A DNA stretch of 17,580 nt from Chitinophagaceae bacterium (GCA_003456175.1 DMPB01000111.1:22113-39692), one strand, 5' to 3'; shown: positions 8,601 to 16,818, counted from the stretch's first letter. Notes: a model not told the origin generated them from the letters alone. Made by a program: numbers and translations.

Positions 8601-10202
8601 TATTTTAGCCGATGGAAATGCAAGTGGATGTACCTGCATGATTTTATAGAAGCTATAACCCATTTTGCCATCACCTGCAGCGGTAACACCAATATTACTC
8701 TCTTGCATGCCTAGCCAATTGCCAGCAACAGGAGGCCAATGGCAACCCATACCATCTACTGTAAGCATATTTTGTAGGAACGTGGCTTTGGTGGCTAACA
8801 TGTTATTGTCTTGCACCCAATTCACGCCATCTTTCCAAATGGTTAATCGATTGTTTTCAGAGCCCTCGTGACCGCCATAATAGAAATCTTGCTTGCAAAC
8901 GAAGCCCACTTTTAAATCTTCTTTCTTCCAAGAGTTTCTTACTTCTACATAGCCTCTAGTACTATCGTGAAGTGTAAGCGGTAACTTTAATCGATCAATA
9001 TTCGCTTGCAAGTTCCAATTGATGACTTTACCACTGGTATCGGTTAATCCGTTTTCTGCAAACAATAAAAGTAGTTCGTTACAAATACCTACCGGGTCGG
9101 GCCATTTCACAGATGCATCTAATAAAAATGGATGTGTGGTGAAAGTAGCACTATGCAAAAAATCTAAACGCTCATCTTTAGGATGGAAATATTTCATCAT
9201 CCAAATCACATGAAAAGCCGAGGCTCGCATTTCATCACGAATTTTCCAACTACCATCTTCCCAGCGGGTAGCTGCTAAAAAATAGTTGATTTTAGCCCTT
9301 AAATGACTATGTTTCAACAGCTTTCTTTCACGCATGCCTACGGCAACAAATGCAGATACATTGAGCCAGCCTTTTATAGATTCATAACAAATACCATCTT
9401 TAGTAAGATACCATGATAACATGGCGTCGCATTTTTTTACCGCAAGGTTAAAGAGTGCTTCATCAAAGCCTTCTTCGCCTTCAATCAATAGCATGAGTCG
9501 AATGTATTCCATACCAAAACCTTCATGATTATTGATCATAAAATGGTCAGGAACCATAATGAAGTTTGAAATACGTTCGCGTATGATTTTAGCAATTATT
9601 TTTCGTGCTAAACTCCGTTCTTCTTCCGTCATCCAATAGTGTAAGTAATCATAATCTAAAAGCTCCCAAATTTCGGTAGGAGGGTTGGGGTCGTTCGAGG
9701 CAACAATAGAACGTTCAACAGCCCAAAGATTATCTCTATCAGGGCGTTGATCCATAGCCTCAATTTTAGGTTCTAAATCTTTAATTTTTTGCACCAGTTC
9801 TAATGCCATTTTACGGCCTAGGCTATCGTTTTTAGTTACCAATGCATAGAAAGGACTTTGCAATTTTTTCACACGTTCCCACATGGTTCTAAAATGCATA
9901 GGAGCTTTATCACCTAAGGCTACTTTAGCTCTAATGGCCTCAACATCAGATGGTGTAACTAATACTCTCGGGTGTATGCCCGGTGCAGGTACTTGGGAGA
10001 GTCGGGTATCATCAAAATTTGGGTCGTTGTAATCTACAGTTACGTTGGGCGATTTAGGCCAAAAGTTATCGTGAATAGCATCTTTGTAAGGCAGTACAGC
10101 TCTTGGTTGCCACGTAGGTTCTTTGTAATAAGTTCTTTGTTGGGCGTTACTTGCGTAAATACTACAACAAGCCCATATTAGAGCTATCGCTTTACATCTC
10201 AT
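5613..10202 (-). CDS. Multimodular heparinase II/III-like protein with CHB, PA14 and LamG domains
   Basis: This is a 1529-aa exported protein with a type I signal peptide (ASNA|QQ, residue 20). The N-terminal part is lyase-like: GIHPRVLVTPSDVEAI (75-90), an alpha-toroid region to about 400 with NNHEG (224-228), then a heparinase II/III beta-sandwich to about 765 with GGHEGSEN (443-450), KGKYPYVLVFDDAKKD (601-616) and SPEFRILIYPY (717-727). After it come a chitobiase C-terminal-type domain (about 815-880, IIRYTLDGSTPT), a PA14-like domain (about 900-1050; LPDVRNYKP, FKGWFYAS, TFHVHS), a second PA14-like unit (about 1085-1230), a second chitobiase-type domain (about 1250-1310, IIKYTTDGSIPTS) and a LamG-like domain (about 1325-1520; LTVTLWFKT, WHFVVLS, VTLYLDG). 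No C-terminal sorting domain is seen. It follows the 853-aa lyase gene by 11 bp. The core family is likely, but the motif that should hold the catalytic Tyr (YESIKGWLN, 273-281) has Trp or Gly there, so activity is uncertain. It may be a polysaccharide lyase of an unclassified type or a binding protein built on a lyase fold. Confidence 0.85.
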   Translation of the reverse strand: MRCKAIALIWACCSIYASNAQQRTYYKEPTWQPRAVLPYKDAIHDNFWPKSPNVTVDYNDPNFDDTRLSQVPAPGIHPRVLVTPSDVEAIRAKVALGDKAPMHFRTMWERVKKLQSPFYALVTKNDSLGRKMALELVQKIKDLEPKIEAMDQRPDRDNLWAVERSIVASNDPNPPTEIWELLDYDYLHYWMTEEERSLARKIIAKIIRERISNFIMVPDHFMINNHEGFGMEYIRLMLLIEGEEGFDEALFNLAVKKCDAMLSWYLTKDGICYESIKGWLNVSAFVAVGMRERKLLKHSHLRAKINYFLAATRWEDGSWKIRDEMRASAFHVIWMMKYFHPKDERLDFLHSATFTTHPFLLDASVKWPDPVGICNELLLLFAENGLTDTSGKVINWNLQANIDRLKLPLTLHDSTRGYVEVRNSWKKEDLKVGFVCKQDFYYGGHEGSENNRLTIWKDGVNWVQDNNMLATKATFLQNMLTVDGMGCHWPPVAGNWLGMQESNIGVTAAGDGKMGYSFYKIMQVHPLAFPSAKIPYYQPFTEGNFDLSRDLQIAFQPSTIAWNDGYAHTDYGPWSGETRLVESYKPFNTMQQAYRTVHVAKGKYPYVLVFDDAKKDEQEHQFDFNLSVPIDAELVEAITPEIVFQNSEPSLNRMSDIILSKGPVLRDATTGKAILKKGQPLCLIRVLWRNTTYGFPVPRLEKFQGYSLVTIPAKSVSPEFRILIYPYQHGDPIPQTNWNTQRTTLTVDFKEVQDVYQLAQSDGGRTVLAMQRNNSKHHSHATPSAPTIQIRSHTYQPSDFRYTRLANKIPTYLIHDSLTVNMKYPDDGAIIRYTLDGSTPTETSEIYTYPIIIKNSSTLKAATFNTNWIQGKQQSTTTTVIFESKKAATAIIPPTNATNGLTVSVYEINTKLYNDKGFFVADKIMLPDVRNYKPILTTTLTNFKLPAVTPQQPLEQQSKGFYAFKGWFYASQTAVYTFHVHSCGPILMEVGNQTAIEHIGVFHQQLADRSGEVVLQKGWHAIALTICDPLFWNINSLPEMPFTVRYQINDGSIQNINDAQLKTIGTKTTTAPINLQKATVLNTMLEPGFVLSTYDRIGKRRDADFLDIDTTEPTFQAKSNQLEAANSRNNVRVYDGYFFAPMSGAYQFNMPYRVGDNAGLGATQASCQSQLRINNNIILQRGVYGRNLNGIAHLQTGWHRISMRFGTGEATCTVTMPNQQTIRLTANSIYREATVSIVPKGITTNGSNCEFFDSVQVVLQFEKDKDAIIKYTTDGSIPTSNALTYNGRITLNNNTTIRAVAIKNNNIISAVANMQFKKVLAPEYGSLGYVAFDQWNGDANVNTNANYNVWLAPGSSITNGLKEKAALVQSTTSLLSKSVDINVARGATIKPGMKLYNINMRENALTVTLWFKTDALNGKLFSKEGINAFGKSYRTIYCQLNNGRLQGPRVSGGTITPSKWHFVVLSASEQKVTLYLDGMQVATGNGTKDIMTDALDFFTGCNGTVQAVQLFDRYLQLDEVKKLYQQTKQ

Positions 10203-10213
10203 AAGTTGTCTTA

Positions 10214-12775
10214 TTATAAATCGAAAATTACGTTACCATCTCTCACTAACTTCACTTTTGTTCTGCCTTCAGGTGTGCTAGCAAAGTAGAAAGTATCTAC
10301 TTGATCTTTGAAGCGTACTTCAAGTATGGTTCTATCGTTATTCCATTTGGTTTGTGGTAACTCTTCACCACTTAAATGCGGAAATAAAAGTACTTTAAAG
10401 GCAGGGCTGTTAGAACGAGAAGGTATTACTAAACGCTTACCCAAATCCATGGTACGTAGATAAAACTGATGCATGTCTTCTGTTTTCAGTTTTTCTAATG
10501 TTTCTAAGCGTGGATTGGGTTCTAAATTTGGTCGTGGTGCAGGCGTATGATTGAGTATGCGTACTAGTAATTGCGGATCGTTGCGTTGCGGCATGAAACG
10601 TCCTGCACGATGTGTTTCATTAGCAGTTTCATCTACCTCTTGCATATTTCGTTTCATGCGTTTGTCGCCTAACAAAATATCATAATCACCCTGTATGCCT
10701 TGGTTGCTTAGTGTATTAAAACCAATATTAAGCGGACCGCTTTCTTGCTTAATATCTACTAATTGTTTGATAGTGACTACTTCTACATCAAGTGGCATTG
10801 GCAATAGCCATTCATATAGTTTTTCAGTATCATCTTTTTTGATATCATCTATAATTAGTACATAATCGTGTTTGCCTTTTACTAAGCCAGCTGTTCTAAA
10901 AGCATGTGCTACCTCGTAGTTGGGTATACGCATAGGCCAAGTATCTTCTGTCCAAATCAAAGGATTGGTCGCTAAATTTTTACTGAAATAATTTGCAACC
11001 TTTTTCAAAGGATCTCTTTGAGGGATGGCCGTAGGATAATACTTACGTAAGTTATTAGCAGCATCTGCATATACACCTTGTTGCCATTGTTTTGCAACGG
11101 GCTTGCCAAGCATCATATCAGCAACTGGCGATTTCAACCACATCCAATCATAGGTATATTTTTGATCGATTACAGCAAACGTGGCAGCGGCATTATCAAC
11201 ATAATTTATCCACGAAGCTGGTGTGGCAAAGTAACCTTGCCCACGACCATCAATCGTAATTACAGAATGGTATTTGCTTTCAGTGCTACGCCAACCATCT
11301 ACCACCCACATACGGCCGTGTGCTGCTAATGTAAAAGCACCTCTATCTGCATGATCATGCGATTGAAAGTAAGTATCGTGGCGAGCTTCAAATTGCATAC
11401 GAACTGCTTGTTTGTTCCATTTATTCCTTGCGGTAAATGAACCCCTGCTAGCCGAAAAATAAGTGAGTGGCATGGTAATAGGCGGAATGCCCGCGTATTG
11501 TTCTCTTGTTTTATCGGGGTCGATGGCAAATACAAATGCACTTACATCTGGAAGTTTGTCGATTGATTTGGGTAATGCATTGGCAAATAGATAATCTACT
11601 TTTTCATCGGTTGGTAAAAAGTATTTCATCAACATCATCATTAACCAATTCAGTTCCGACGCACTGCCTGTATCGCCATACGACCACCAAAGTGCATTAG
11701 GGTTTGGTGCTAAAGCATAAATTAACCAATCAGAAATATTTCTAAAGTGTGGATGTGCCCAAAAATCTGTTTTACCTCTTTTAGCCGCTGCTATCATTAA
11801 TAGCAGATCGTCGGGGAAGGCGTTGAAGGTGTAAGTAATACCTTCAGTACTCATACCTTCTGGCGAAAATGTGTACGTAAGATAATCTTGCAGCACTTCT
11901 AAACCTCTGTCGTAAATACGTTTATCGAAACCTTTTTCATGTTCAAGCGATAGCGTTGCTAAAGGGTAAGCAAGTGCCATAGCAATATGATTCCATCTAC
12001 GCCAATGCGGTGGTAGTTGCATACCATCGCTATAATGGTTGGTGGTATTTTTTAACATAAAGGCTATGTAAGCTTTACGTTGCTCTTTTGGGATAGCTGT
12101 AGCGGTAAAATCAAACAGTTTGGCAATCTTTGCACCATTGTATAGTTGTTCTTTCACCATGCCATCTTTACCTTCTACTTCTTTGATGTTATCAATGTAA
12201 CGCATCCATACTTGTAAGAAATTGCCTGCTATTTTACCCGTAAGGGTGAACACACTATCTTGTTGTTGTACTTGTGCCAATAAGCCTTGAATTGCCAGTT
12301 GATTGGCAAAATCGTTATAGGGGAAGTTGGTGGGAAGGCTTACTGTATCAGTTGTTTGAAGTTGCTTGTATGCTTTACCCATAACGCCTTGTCCGCTTAC
12401 AAGCTTGCTTAATTCAACTGTAGCTAATTGCAATAACTGCTTTCCAATTTTAGTGTTTTGCCATTGCTGTTGAATGGTAGTGAACTCTGAAGGACTTGTA
12501 AACAATCTTGGATAAACACCTTTCGGTGCTACTTTACCAAATTTTTCAAATGCAATATTTTTTGTATTTGTATTGGCGACTTTATCGTATGGGTTGTGCC
12601 ATTTTATACTAGCATCGAGTACAGCTTTACTACTCACTTTCATCGTTGGCTGCTCTTTTAATGCTGCATCGCTTGATAATAGCGTGTCGTTTTGATAGGC
12701 GTTAAATATAGAATTTGATTGTGCTTGTAACTGTTGTACACCTATGCAGGCTAGTAGTGTAATTGCTATTTTCAT
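10214..12775 (-). CDS. Heparinase II/III-family polysaccharide lyase-like protein (853 aa)
   Basis: This exported protein resembles heparinase II/III and alginate-lyase-like enzymes, which cleave uronic-acid polysaccharides by beta-elimination. I chose the ATG at 12775, 4 bp after the stop of the esterase gene, because it starts a good signal peptide (MKIAITLLACIG...QAQ|S). An ATG at 12793 would overlap that gene and add six residues. Seen in order (853-aa numbering): KGVYPRLFTSPSEF (about 85-98), an alpha-toroid region with RRWNHIAMAL (Asn262-His263), STEGITYTFNAF (309-320, Tyr315), then a beta-sandwich with SHDHADRGAFTL (about 472-483) and KGKHDYVLIIDDIKKD (about 634-649). Asn-His, Tyr and HxHxD are the residues expected of an active family member. 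Of the three lyase-like proteins here it has the most canonical active-site motifs. The substrate is unknown; alginate, glucuronan, glycosaminoglycan or a bacterial exopolysaccharide are all possible. Confidence 0.9.
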   Translation of the reverse strand: MKIAITLLACIGVQQLQAQSNSIFNAYQNDTLLSSDAALKEQPTMKVSSKAVLDASIKWHNPYDKVANTNTKNIAFEKFGKVAPKGVYPRLFTSPSEFTTIQQQWQNTKIGKQLLQLATVELSKLVSGQGVMGKAYKQLQTTDTVSLPTNFPYNDFANQLAIQGLLAQVQQQDSVFTLTGKIAGNFLQVWMRYIDNIKEVEGKDGMVKEQLYNGAKIAKLFDFTATAIPKEQRKAYIAFMLKNTTNHYSDGMQLPPHWRRWNHIAMALAYPLATLSLEHEKGFDKRIYDRGLEVLQDYLTYTFSPEGMSTEGITYTFNAFPDDLLLMIAAAKRGKTDFWAHPHFRNISDWLIYALAPNPNALWWSYGDTGSASELNWLMMMLMKYFLPTDEKVDYLFANALPKSIDKLPDVSAFVFAIDPDKTREQYAGIPPITMPLTYFSASRGSFTARNKWNKQAVRMQFEARHDTYFQSHDHADRGAFTLAAHGRMWVVDGWRSTESKYHSVITIDGRGQGYFATPASWINYVDNAAATFAVIDQKYTYDWMWLKSPVADMMLGKPVAKQWQQGVYADAANNLRKYYPTAIPQRDPLKKVANYFSKNLATNPLIWTEDTWPMRIPNYEVAHAFRTAGLVKGKHDYVLIIDDIKKDDTEKLYEWLLPMPLDVEVVTIKQLVDIKQESGPLNIGFNTLSNQGIQGDYDILLGDKRMKRNMQEVDETANETHRAGRFMPQRNDPQLLVRILNHTPAPRPNLEPNPRLETLEKLKTEDMHQFYLRTMDLGKRLVIPSRSNSPAFKVLLFPHLSGEELPQTKWNNDRTILEVRFKDQVDTFYFASTPEGRTKVKLVRDGNVIFDL

Positions 12776-12779
12776 ATTA

Positions 12780-14321
12780 TTATTGTTCAACATCGGTTCT
12801 AAAAGCTGGAGCTAGTAAGCCTTCTTTGTTGTAGAGATTTATTTGAGGGTTAATGCGCCACCCTAAGCGAACCGCCACTGGGTTGCTTATTTGCGGTGAG
12901 AATACAATCACTTTATCTTTTTCAATAGTGGCTGTAGCTGTTACAAATTTTTTGTCGGCACCTGCGATGGTGAAATCTTGTAAAATGCCATTTTTGGCAA
13001 CTAAGCCACTACCAATATGCTTGAATGTAAGTATGATTTTGTTGCCTTCAATTTTCATAGATTCATAAGTTGGTCCAGCATATACTAACTTCTTTTCATT
13101 GTAAGCAATGGCACGAGCTTGTAATGCAGCTCTTATACCTACAGGTTCTTTATTGCCAGGATGTACATCTAATGTATCATCACAATCTGTAATAACAGTC
13201 ATTGCTGTATTAATTACTTTTTGTGTAGTTAATAACTGTGCTTCTCTTAATTCAGGTTGATGTGCCTTCCATCCTGGAATTTGTATGATTACAAAAGGAA
13301 AGTCACCTTGTTGCCAACTGCTACGCCAACTATTGATTAAAGCGGGAAGTAATGTTCTGTATTGCATTCCTCTTCCGGCATTAGCCTCTCCTTGATAACA
13401 CACACAACCTTTTATAGCATAAGGAATTAAAGGATATATCATACTGTTCCATAACCCTGTTGGTCCGCCCCGTTCGGCCGGACTCATTGGTGCTGCTGGC
13501 TTACGTGGCATTTCTCTGCCATATTTTACTGCGTCTGCAGAATCTCTACTGTAGCCCTCTAGTAGATATCTTTGTTGCTTATTGAAATCTTCTAATTTTT
13601 TAGGGAACTCATTCAAAGCTTTTTCATAATTCTTAAGAATTGAAGCTAACTCAGGGAATGCAAGCAGTGTTTCTTTGCTTATCCAATTTTCAATTGCTGT
13701 TCCTCCGTACGAGGAATTAATAATGCCAATAGGTACTTTGAGTTTGTTGTATAAATCTCTAGCAAAAAAATAACCTACTGCTGTGAAGTTTCTTGCGCTG
13801 TTACTATCACAAACATTCCACTTGCCATTAGTATCATCAGTGATAGGTGGAGTGGTTTCTGATTTTTTGAGTGGCACTGAATACTGCCGAATCATTGGGT
13901 ATTGTTGCGCTTCACGTAATACTACATCTACACTAGCATAAGGCGAAAGCGGCTTAATTGCCCTTACGGGAAATGCCATATTGCTCTGGCCACTACATAA
14001 CCATACTTCACCCACTAAGATGTTGTTAATGGTAACGGTATTTTCACCTTTGATGGTCATGGTTTGTGGTTGCAAGGATGCCTTTAATGGTTGCAAGCGA
14101 ATCATCCATTTGCCATTATTGGTAGTGGTGGTAACTGTTTGGCCGGCAAAGCTTACCGTTACTTGTTCACCCTCATTAGCTGTGCCCCAAACAGGTACGG
14201 TTACACCTTGTTGTAATACACCGTTGCTAGTAAACAATGAATTTGGTTTTACAATGGCATGCGAGTGTGTACTTACTAGTAGTGCCGTAATGGTTAGTAT
14301 TTGCTTATAATTTAAGTGCAT
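12780..14321 (-). CDS. Sialate O-acetylesterase-like SGNH carbohydrate esterase
   Basis: This 513-aa exported SGNH hydrolase of the sialate-O-acetylesterase (SASA) family removes O-acetyl groups from sugars. Seen in 513-aa numbering: a signal peptide to about residue 22 (SHA|IV), an N-terminal beta domain (LQQGVTVPVWG, about 36-46, to about 100), block I CSGQSNM with nucleophile Ser113, a Gly block SYGGTAIENW (about 204-213), block III YQGEAN (309-314), and the acid/base pair DVHP (Asp385, His387). A C-terminal beta domain follows from about 420. In PULs these proteins usually deacetylate plant or bacterial glycans, not sialic acid. I take the ATG at 14321, 13 bp after the preceding lyase stops; an in-frame TTG at 14345 would overlap that gene and spoil the signal peptide. 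Its place between two lyase genes suggests the polymer is O-acetylated and must be deacetylated for lyase attack. Confidence 0.93.
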   Translation of the reverse strand: MHLNYKQILTITALLVSTHSHAIVKPNSLFTSNGVLQQGVTVPVWGTANEGEQVTVSFAGQTVTTTTNNGKWMIRLQPLKASLQPQTMTIKGENTVTINNILVGEVWLCSGQSNMAFPVRAIKPLSPYASVDVVLREAQQYPMIRQYSVPLKKSETTPPITDDTNGKWNVCDSNSARNFTAVGYFFARDLYNKLKVPIGIINSSYGGTAIENWISKETLLAFPELASILKNYEKALNEFPKKLEDFNKQQRYLLEGYSRDSADAVKYGREMPRKPAAPMSPAERGGPTGLWNSMIYPLIPYAIKGCVCYQGEANAGRGMQYRTLLPALINSWRSSWQQGDFPFVIIQIPGWKAHQPELREAQLLTTQKVINTAMTVITDCDDTLDVHPGNKEPVGIRAALQARAIAYNEKKLVYAGPTYESMKIEGNKIILTFKHIGSGLVAKNGILQDFTIAGADKKFVTATATIEKDKVIVFSPQISNPVAVRLGWRINPQINLYNKEGLLAPAFRTDVEQ

Positions 14322-14334
14322 AATTAAAACGATT

Positions 14335-16794
14335 CTATAATTCAATAATGGTACCTTCTTTGGTGAAATGAAGTTGTTGCTGTTCGCTATTCCATTTTAC
14401 CGTAAGGTGTGTATTACTCTTTGACCATTGTGTAGATGGTAACATGGTTTTATCTCTAAAAGGGAATAGTAAAACTTTGAAATCAGGTGCAATGCAATTG
14501 GCTTCTAATACCAAGCGATAAATACTGCTGGGCTTTTCATTACCACCAATGTACTGGTGTGTTTCAACTCTAGCAAGAGGTGTAGTATTTGCAACATAAT
14601 CTGCTTGTTGTAGTACGCGTACAAGTAACTTACGATCGCCTTTTCGTTCTTTTAAAATTACATCGTAAGCATATTGTTGAAGATTGCTACTTGGTATAAT
14701 GGTATCAATTACAATGTCGGTTGGTAATTGCATTACCCATTTGTAATTGTGTGATTGATTATCTTTCTTGATATCATCTTTAATAATTACAAATGGATAT
14801 CGGCCTTTACTCATGGCAATGGTTCTTACGACCTTTTCCATAGGGTTGTAAGGCTTTTTCACCATGCGTTCTGCAATACCATTAGGCGAATTCCATGCAG
14901 CAAAATCGTAGAAAGGAATATTAAAGAATGCATCTTTGCCAGGCTTACTGCGGAAGTCGTTCAATGTTTTTGTTTCTTTTTCCCAGCCATCTTTTCCCAG
15001 CCAAGGATGATCTTTATCAGCTGGTTTTGGATTCCAATCGTATTCCCAACTGTATGCATATGTAGCATCGCCAATGGCATAGGCTAGTGTTTTATTACTG
15101 CTGGTTGCTACAAGTTTAGCTGGTACTCTGTTTTTGCTTCCCTCTTTTTTGTTGATTTTCATGGCTTTATCGTCTACTAGTACAATACTCTGTGCATCAG
15201 ATGTATTGTATACGCCTTCGGCACCGTAGCGTTTTGGCACCCAAATGCGTCCGAGTGCTTGCAGTGTGAAATCGTTCCTATCTGCATAAGTATGGCCGCC
15301 AAAGTTTTGCCTTACATAAAAAGCGGTAGCAAGTGCTTGCTGTGAAAAATCGCTTCGCATAATAGCGAGGCCACGTTCATGTTCAAAGAAATCGAGTTTA
15401 TTGTTTAATGCTGTTTTGTTCTGCGTCTCCCAGTTACCTGAAGTATAATCGGTAGCAAACAATGCTAGTACCGTCATAATTTCAAAGTAGTTATGGGTTC
15501 CTGGTGTAAAATTTTCCGCAAGGTTCATTTGTTCTACGCCATTATTGTTAGTATTCACATAATTACGCCATACAAAATCAACGCCCTTATCGTTCGGGTA
15601 AGCATATTTAAAACCTATTGCATCAATAGCGTGAAAGCGATATTTTCCCACTACTTCATCGAGGCCAGTACCACCCCAGGTATCTTCCCCATAAAAAGCA
15701 AAACCTTGTGGTTGAATGATATTAGGTAAATAATTGTTGGCAAAGGCTCGCATAAAAGGATGTCCTAATAAACTAAAGCCACGTTTTGCAAAGGCAATTT
15801 GTTGGCCTGCCATTAAATAATTTTTACCTAAGCCTTCCCACGGGCAACCACTTTCATACCAACCATAATTAAGAAACTTAATCATAGATGTCATCCATAG
15901 TTTTGTGAGTTGAGGTTTGTAACCTTCTTCGCTTTCAATAGCAAAGTTGCAAATAGCTTCAAAGCAATTTAAGGTAGTCCAGTTGCCTGAAGTTGCATAA
16001 GGTGTATTATCACTACCATAACGAGGTTTATCGGGCACCATTAAACTAATTGCCTTACGAATAGTAGAGCGTTGTTCATCGGTCATAGCCCAATAATTCA
16101 AATCGTATGCAATGGCAAAGCCCATGCCACCAACCATATCATATTTTCTCCAATCTAGCCCATTAATAATGGCGGCTTGTGCAACAGTAGCCATAACGCT
16201 TGCTAGCATTGTAGCCCTATTGGCATAGCTCAATCCATTTATACTATTTTTTTCATCTTTACGTAAAAGGCATTCTAGTGCTTCCATGGCTATTGCAGAA
16301 CCAAAGCGATTGGTTCGTTTTGTAAATGCCATGTAGCCGGTAGTATCACCTTTGGCGAAAGTGTAGTAATAGCTGTTTAAATCGTAGGTGCCTACATTGG
16401 CTATAAAAGGTTGTTGCGTAGTAGCTTTTGCGTAAGCTGCATTTCTGTCGTAATTGTTGGAGCCAACATGTAGCAAAGTGTTGTATGCTTGTAACTTACG
16501 TAGCACCTCTTTGCCAATATTGCTCGTAGTTAATCTGTTTTTGATGTCAGGTAGCTCTTCGGGGTTGAAGTATATGCGAGGATGTACACCTATAGCAGGC
16601 GCATGTTTAATAACACGAACACCGTTGTAGTTGAAATCGAATTTTCGATCGCCAATTTGTTCGGGTGAAAATTGTTGCCAATTATAATCGAACCCTCCAG
16701 CTTTTTCTAGTCCAACATATTTAGGATTTATTTGCGCATTTGCATACGAAAAATAGCACACGCACAGAACTGTAGCAAGCAATACATGCTTCAT
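14335..16794 (-). CDS. Heparinase II/III-family polysaccharide lyase-like protein (819 aa)
   Basis: This is the first gene of the enzyme operon. I chose the ATG at 16794 over a TTG at 16812, since it gives an intact signal peptide (MKHVLLATVLCVCYFSYANA|Q). Seen in 819-aa numbering: IGVHPRIYFNPEELPDIKNR (about 68-87), an alpha-toroid region with SGNWTTLNCF (269-278) and CPWEGLGKNYLMAG (about 317-330), then a beta-sandwich with GGHTYADRNDFTL (499-511), KGRYPFVIIKDDIKKD (about 663-678) and APDFKVLLFPF (about 769-779). It shares these landmarks with the two other lyase-like proteins in the operon and ends at the same point as the 853-aa one, without accessory domains. The NH pair of the family is NW here (Asn271-Trp272), but the second-domain His and Asp remain (GGHxxAD). 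Polysaccharide lyase activity on a uronic-acid glycan is likely; the specificity is unknown. Confidence 0.88.
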   Translation of the reverse strand: MKHVLLATVLCVCYFSYANAQINPKYVGLEKAGGFDYNWQQFSPEQIGDRKFDFNYNGVRVIKHAPAIGVHPRIYFNPEELPDIKNRLTTSNIGKEVLRKLQAYNTLLHVGSNNYDRNAAYAKATTQQPFIANVGTYDLNSYYYTFAKGDTTGYMAFTKRTNRFGSAIAMEALECLLRKDEKNSINGLSYANRATMLASVMATVAQAAIINGLDWRKYDMVGGMGFAIAYDLNYWAMTDEQRSTIRKAISLMVPDKPRYGSDNTPYATSGNWTTLNCFEAICNFAIESEEGYKPQLTKLWMTSMIKFLNYGWYESGCPWEGLGKNYLMAGQQIAFAKRGFSLLGHPFMRAFANNYLPNIIQPQGFAFYGEDTWGGTGLDEVVGKYRFHAIDAIGFKYAYPNDKGVDFVWRNYVNTNNNGVEQMNLAENFTPGTHNYFEIMTVLALFATDYTSGNWETQNKTALNNKLDFFEHERGLAIMRSDFSQQALATAFYVRQNFGGHTYADRNDFTLQALGRIWVPKRYGAEGVYNTSDAQSIVLVDDKAMKINKKEGSKNRVPAKLVATSSNKTLAYAIGDATYAYSWEYDWNPKPADKDHPWLGKDGWEKETKTLNDFRSKPGKDAFFNIPFYDFAAWNSPNGIAERMVKKPYNPMEKVVRTIAMSKGRYPFVIIKDDIKKDNQSHNYKWVMQLPTDIVIDTIIPSSNLQQYAYDVILKERKGDRKLLVRVLQQADYVANTTPLARVETHQYIGGNEKPSSIYRLVLEANCIAPDFKVLLFPFRDKTMLPSTQWSKSNTHLTVKWNSEQQQLHFTKEGTIIEL

Positions 16795-16818
16795 AGTAAT
16801 GAAGTTTGGCAAACAATA

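Larger units (their letters stand above)
75..15523. repeat. Dispersed short motif TTTACCGYAAGG (core CCGYAAGG)
   Basis: The 8-base core CCGYAAGG occurs exactly 11 times, counted by eye on both strands. On the + strand it starts at 4747, 6527, 7745, 7964, 9440, 12238, 14400 and 15516. On the - strand it spans 7068-7075, 11426-11433 and 13962-13969. Most copies are preceded by TTTA or TTTAC. Near copies with one mismatch are at 79-86 and 2461-2468. All exact copies are inside the five enzyme genes, where they read either as CTT RCG (Leu-Thr/Ala) or as TTT MCC GYA AGG (Phe-Thr/Pro-Val/Ala-Arg), depending on orientation. Base composition alone predicts fewer than one. The role is unknown. Confidence 0.7.

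Noticed and set aside
12740..12775. Lipobox LLAC in the signal peptide of the 853-aa lyase
   Set aside because: The Cys would be residue 10, too early for a usual lipoprotein signal, and a type I cleavage site after QAQ fits better.
12776..12793. Upstream ATG at 12793 for the 853-aa lyase
   Set aside because: It would overlap the esterase gene by 14 bp and add Asn-rich residues before the signal peptide. It remains possible, but the ATG at 12775 is more likely.
16795..16812. TTG start adding six residues to the 819-aa lyase
   Set aside because: The ATG at 16794 gives a better signal peptide.
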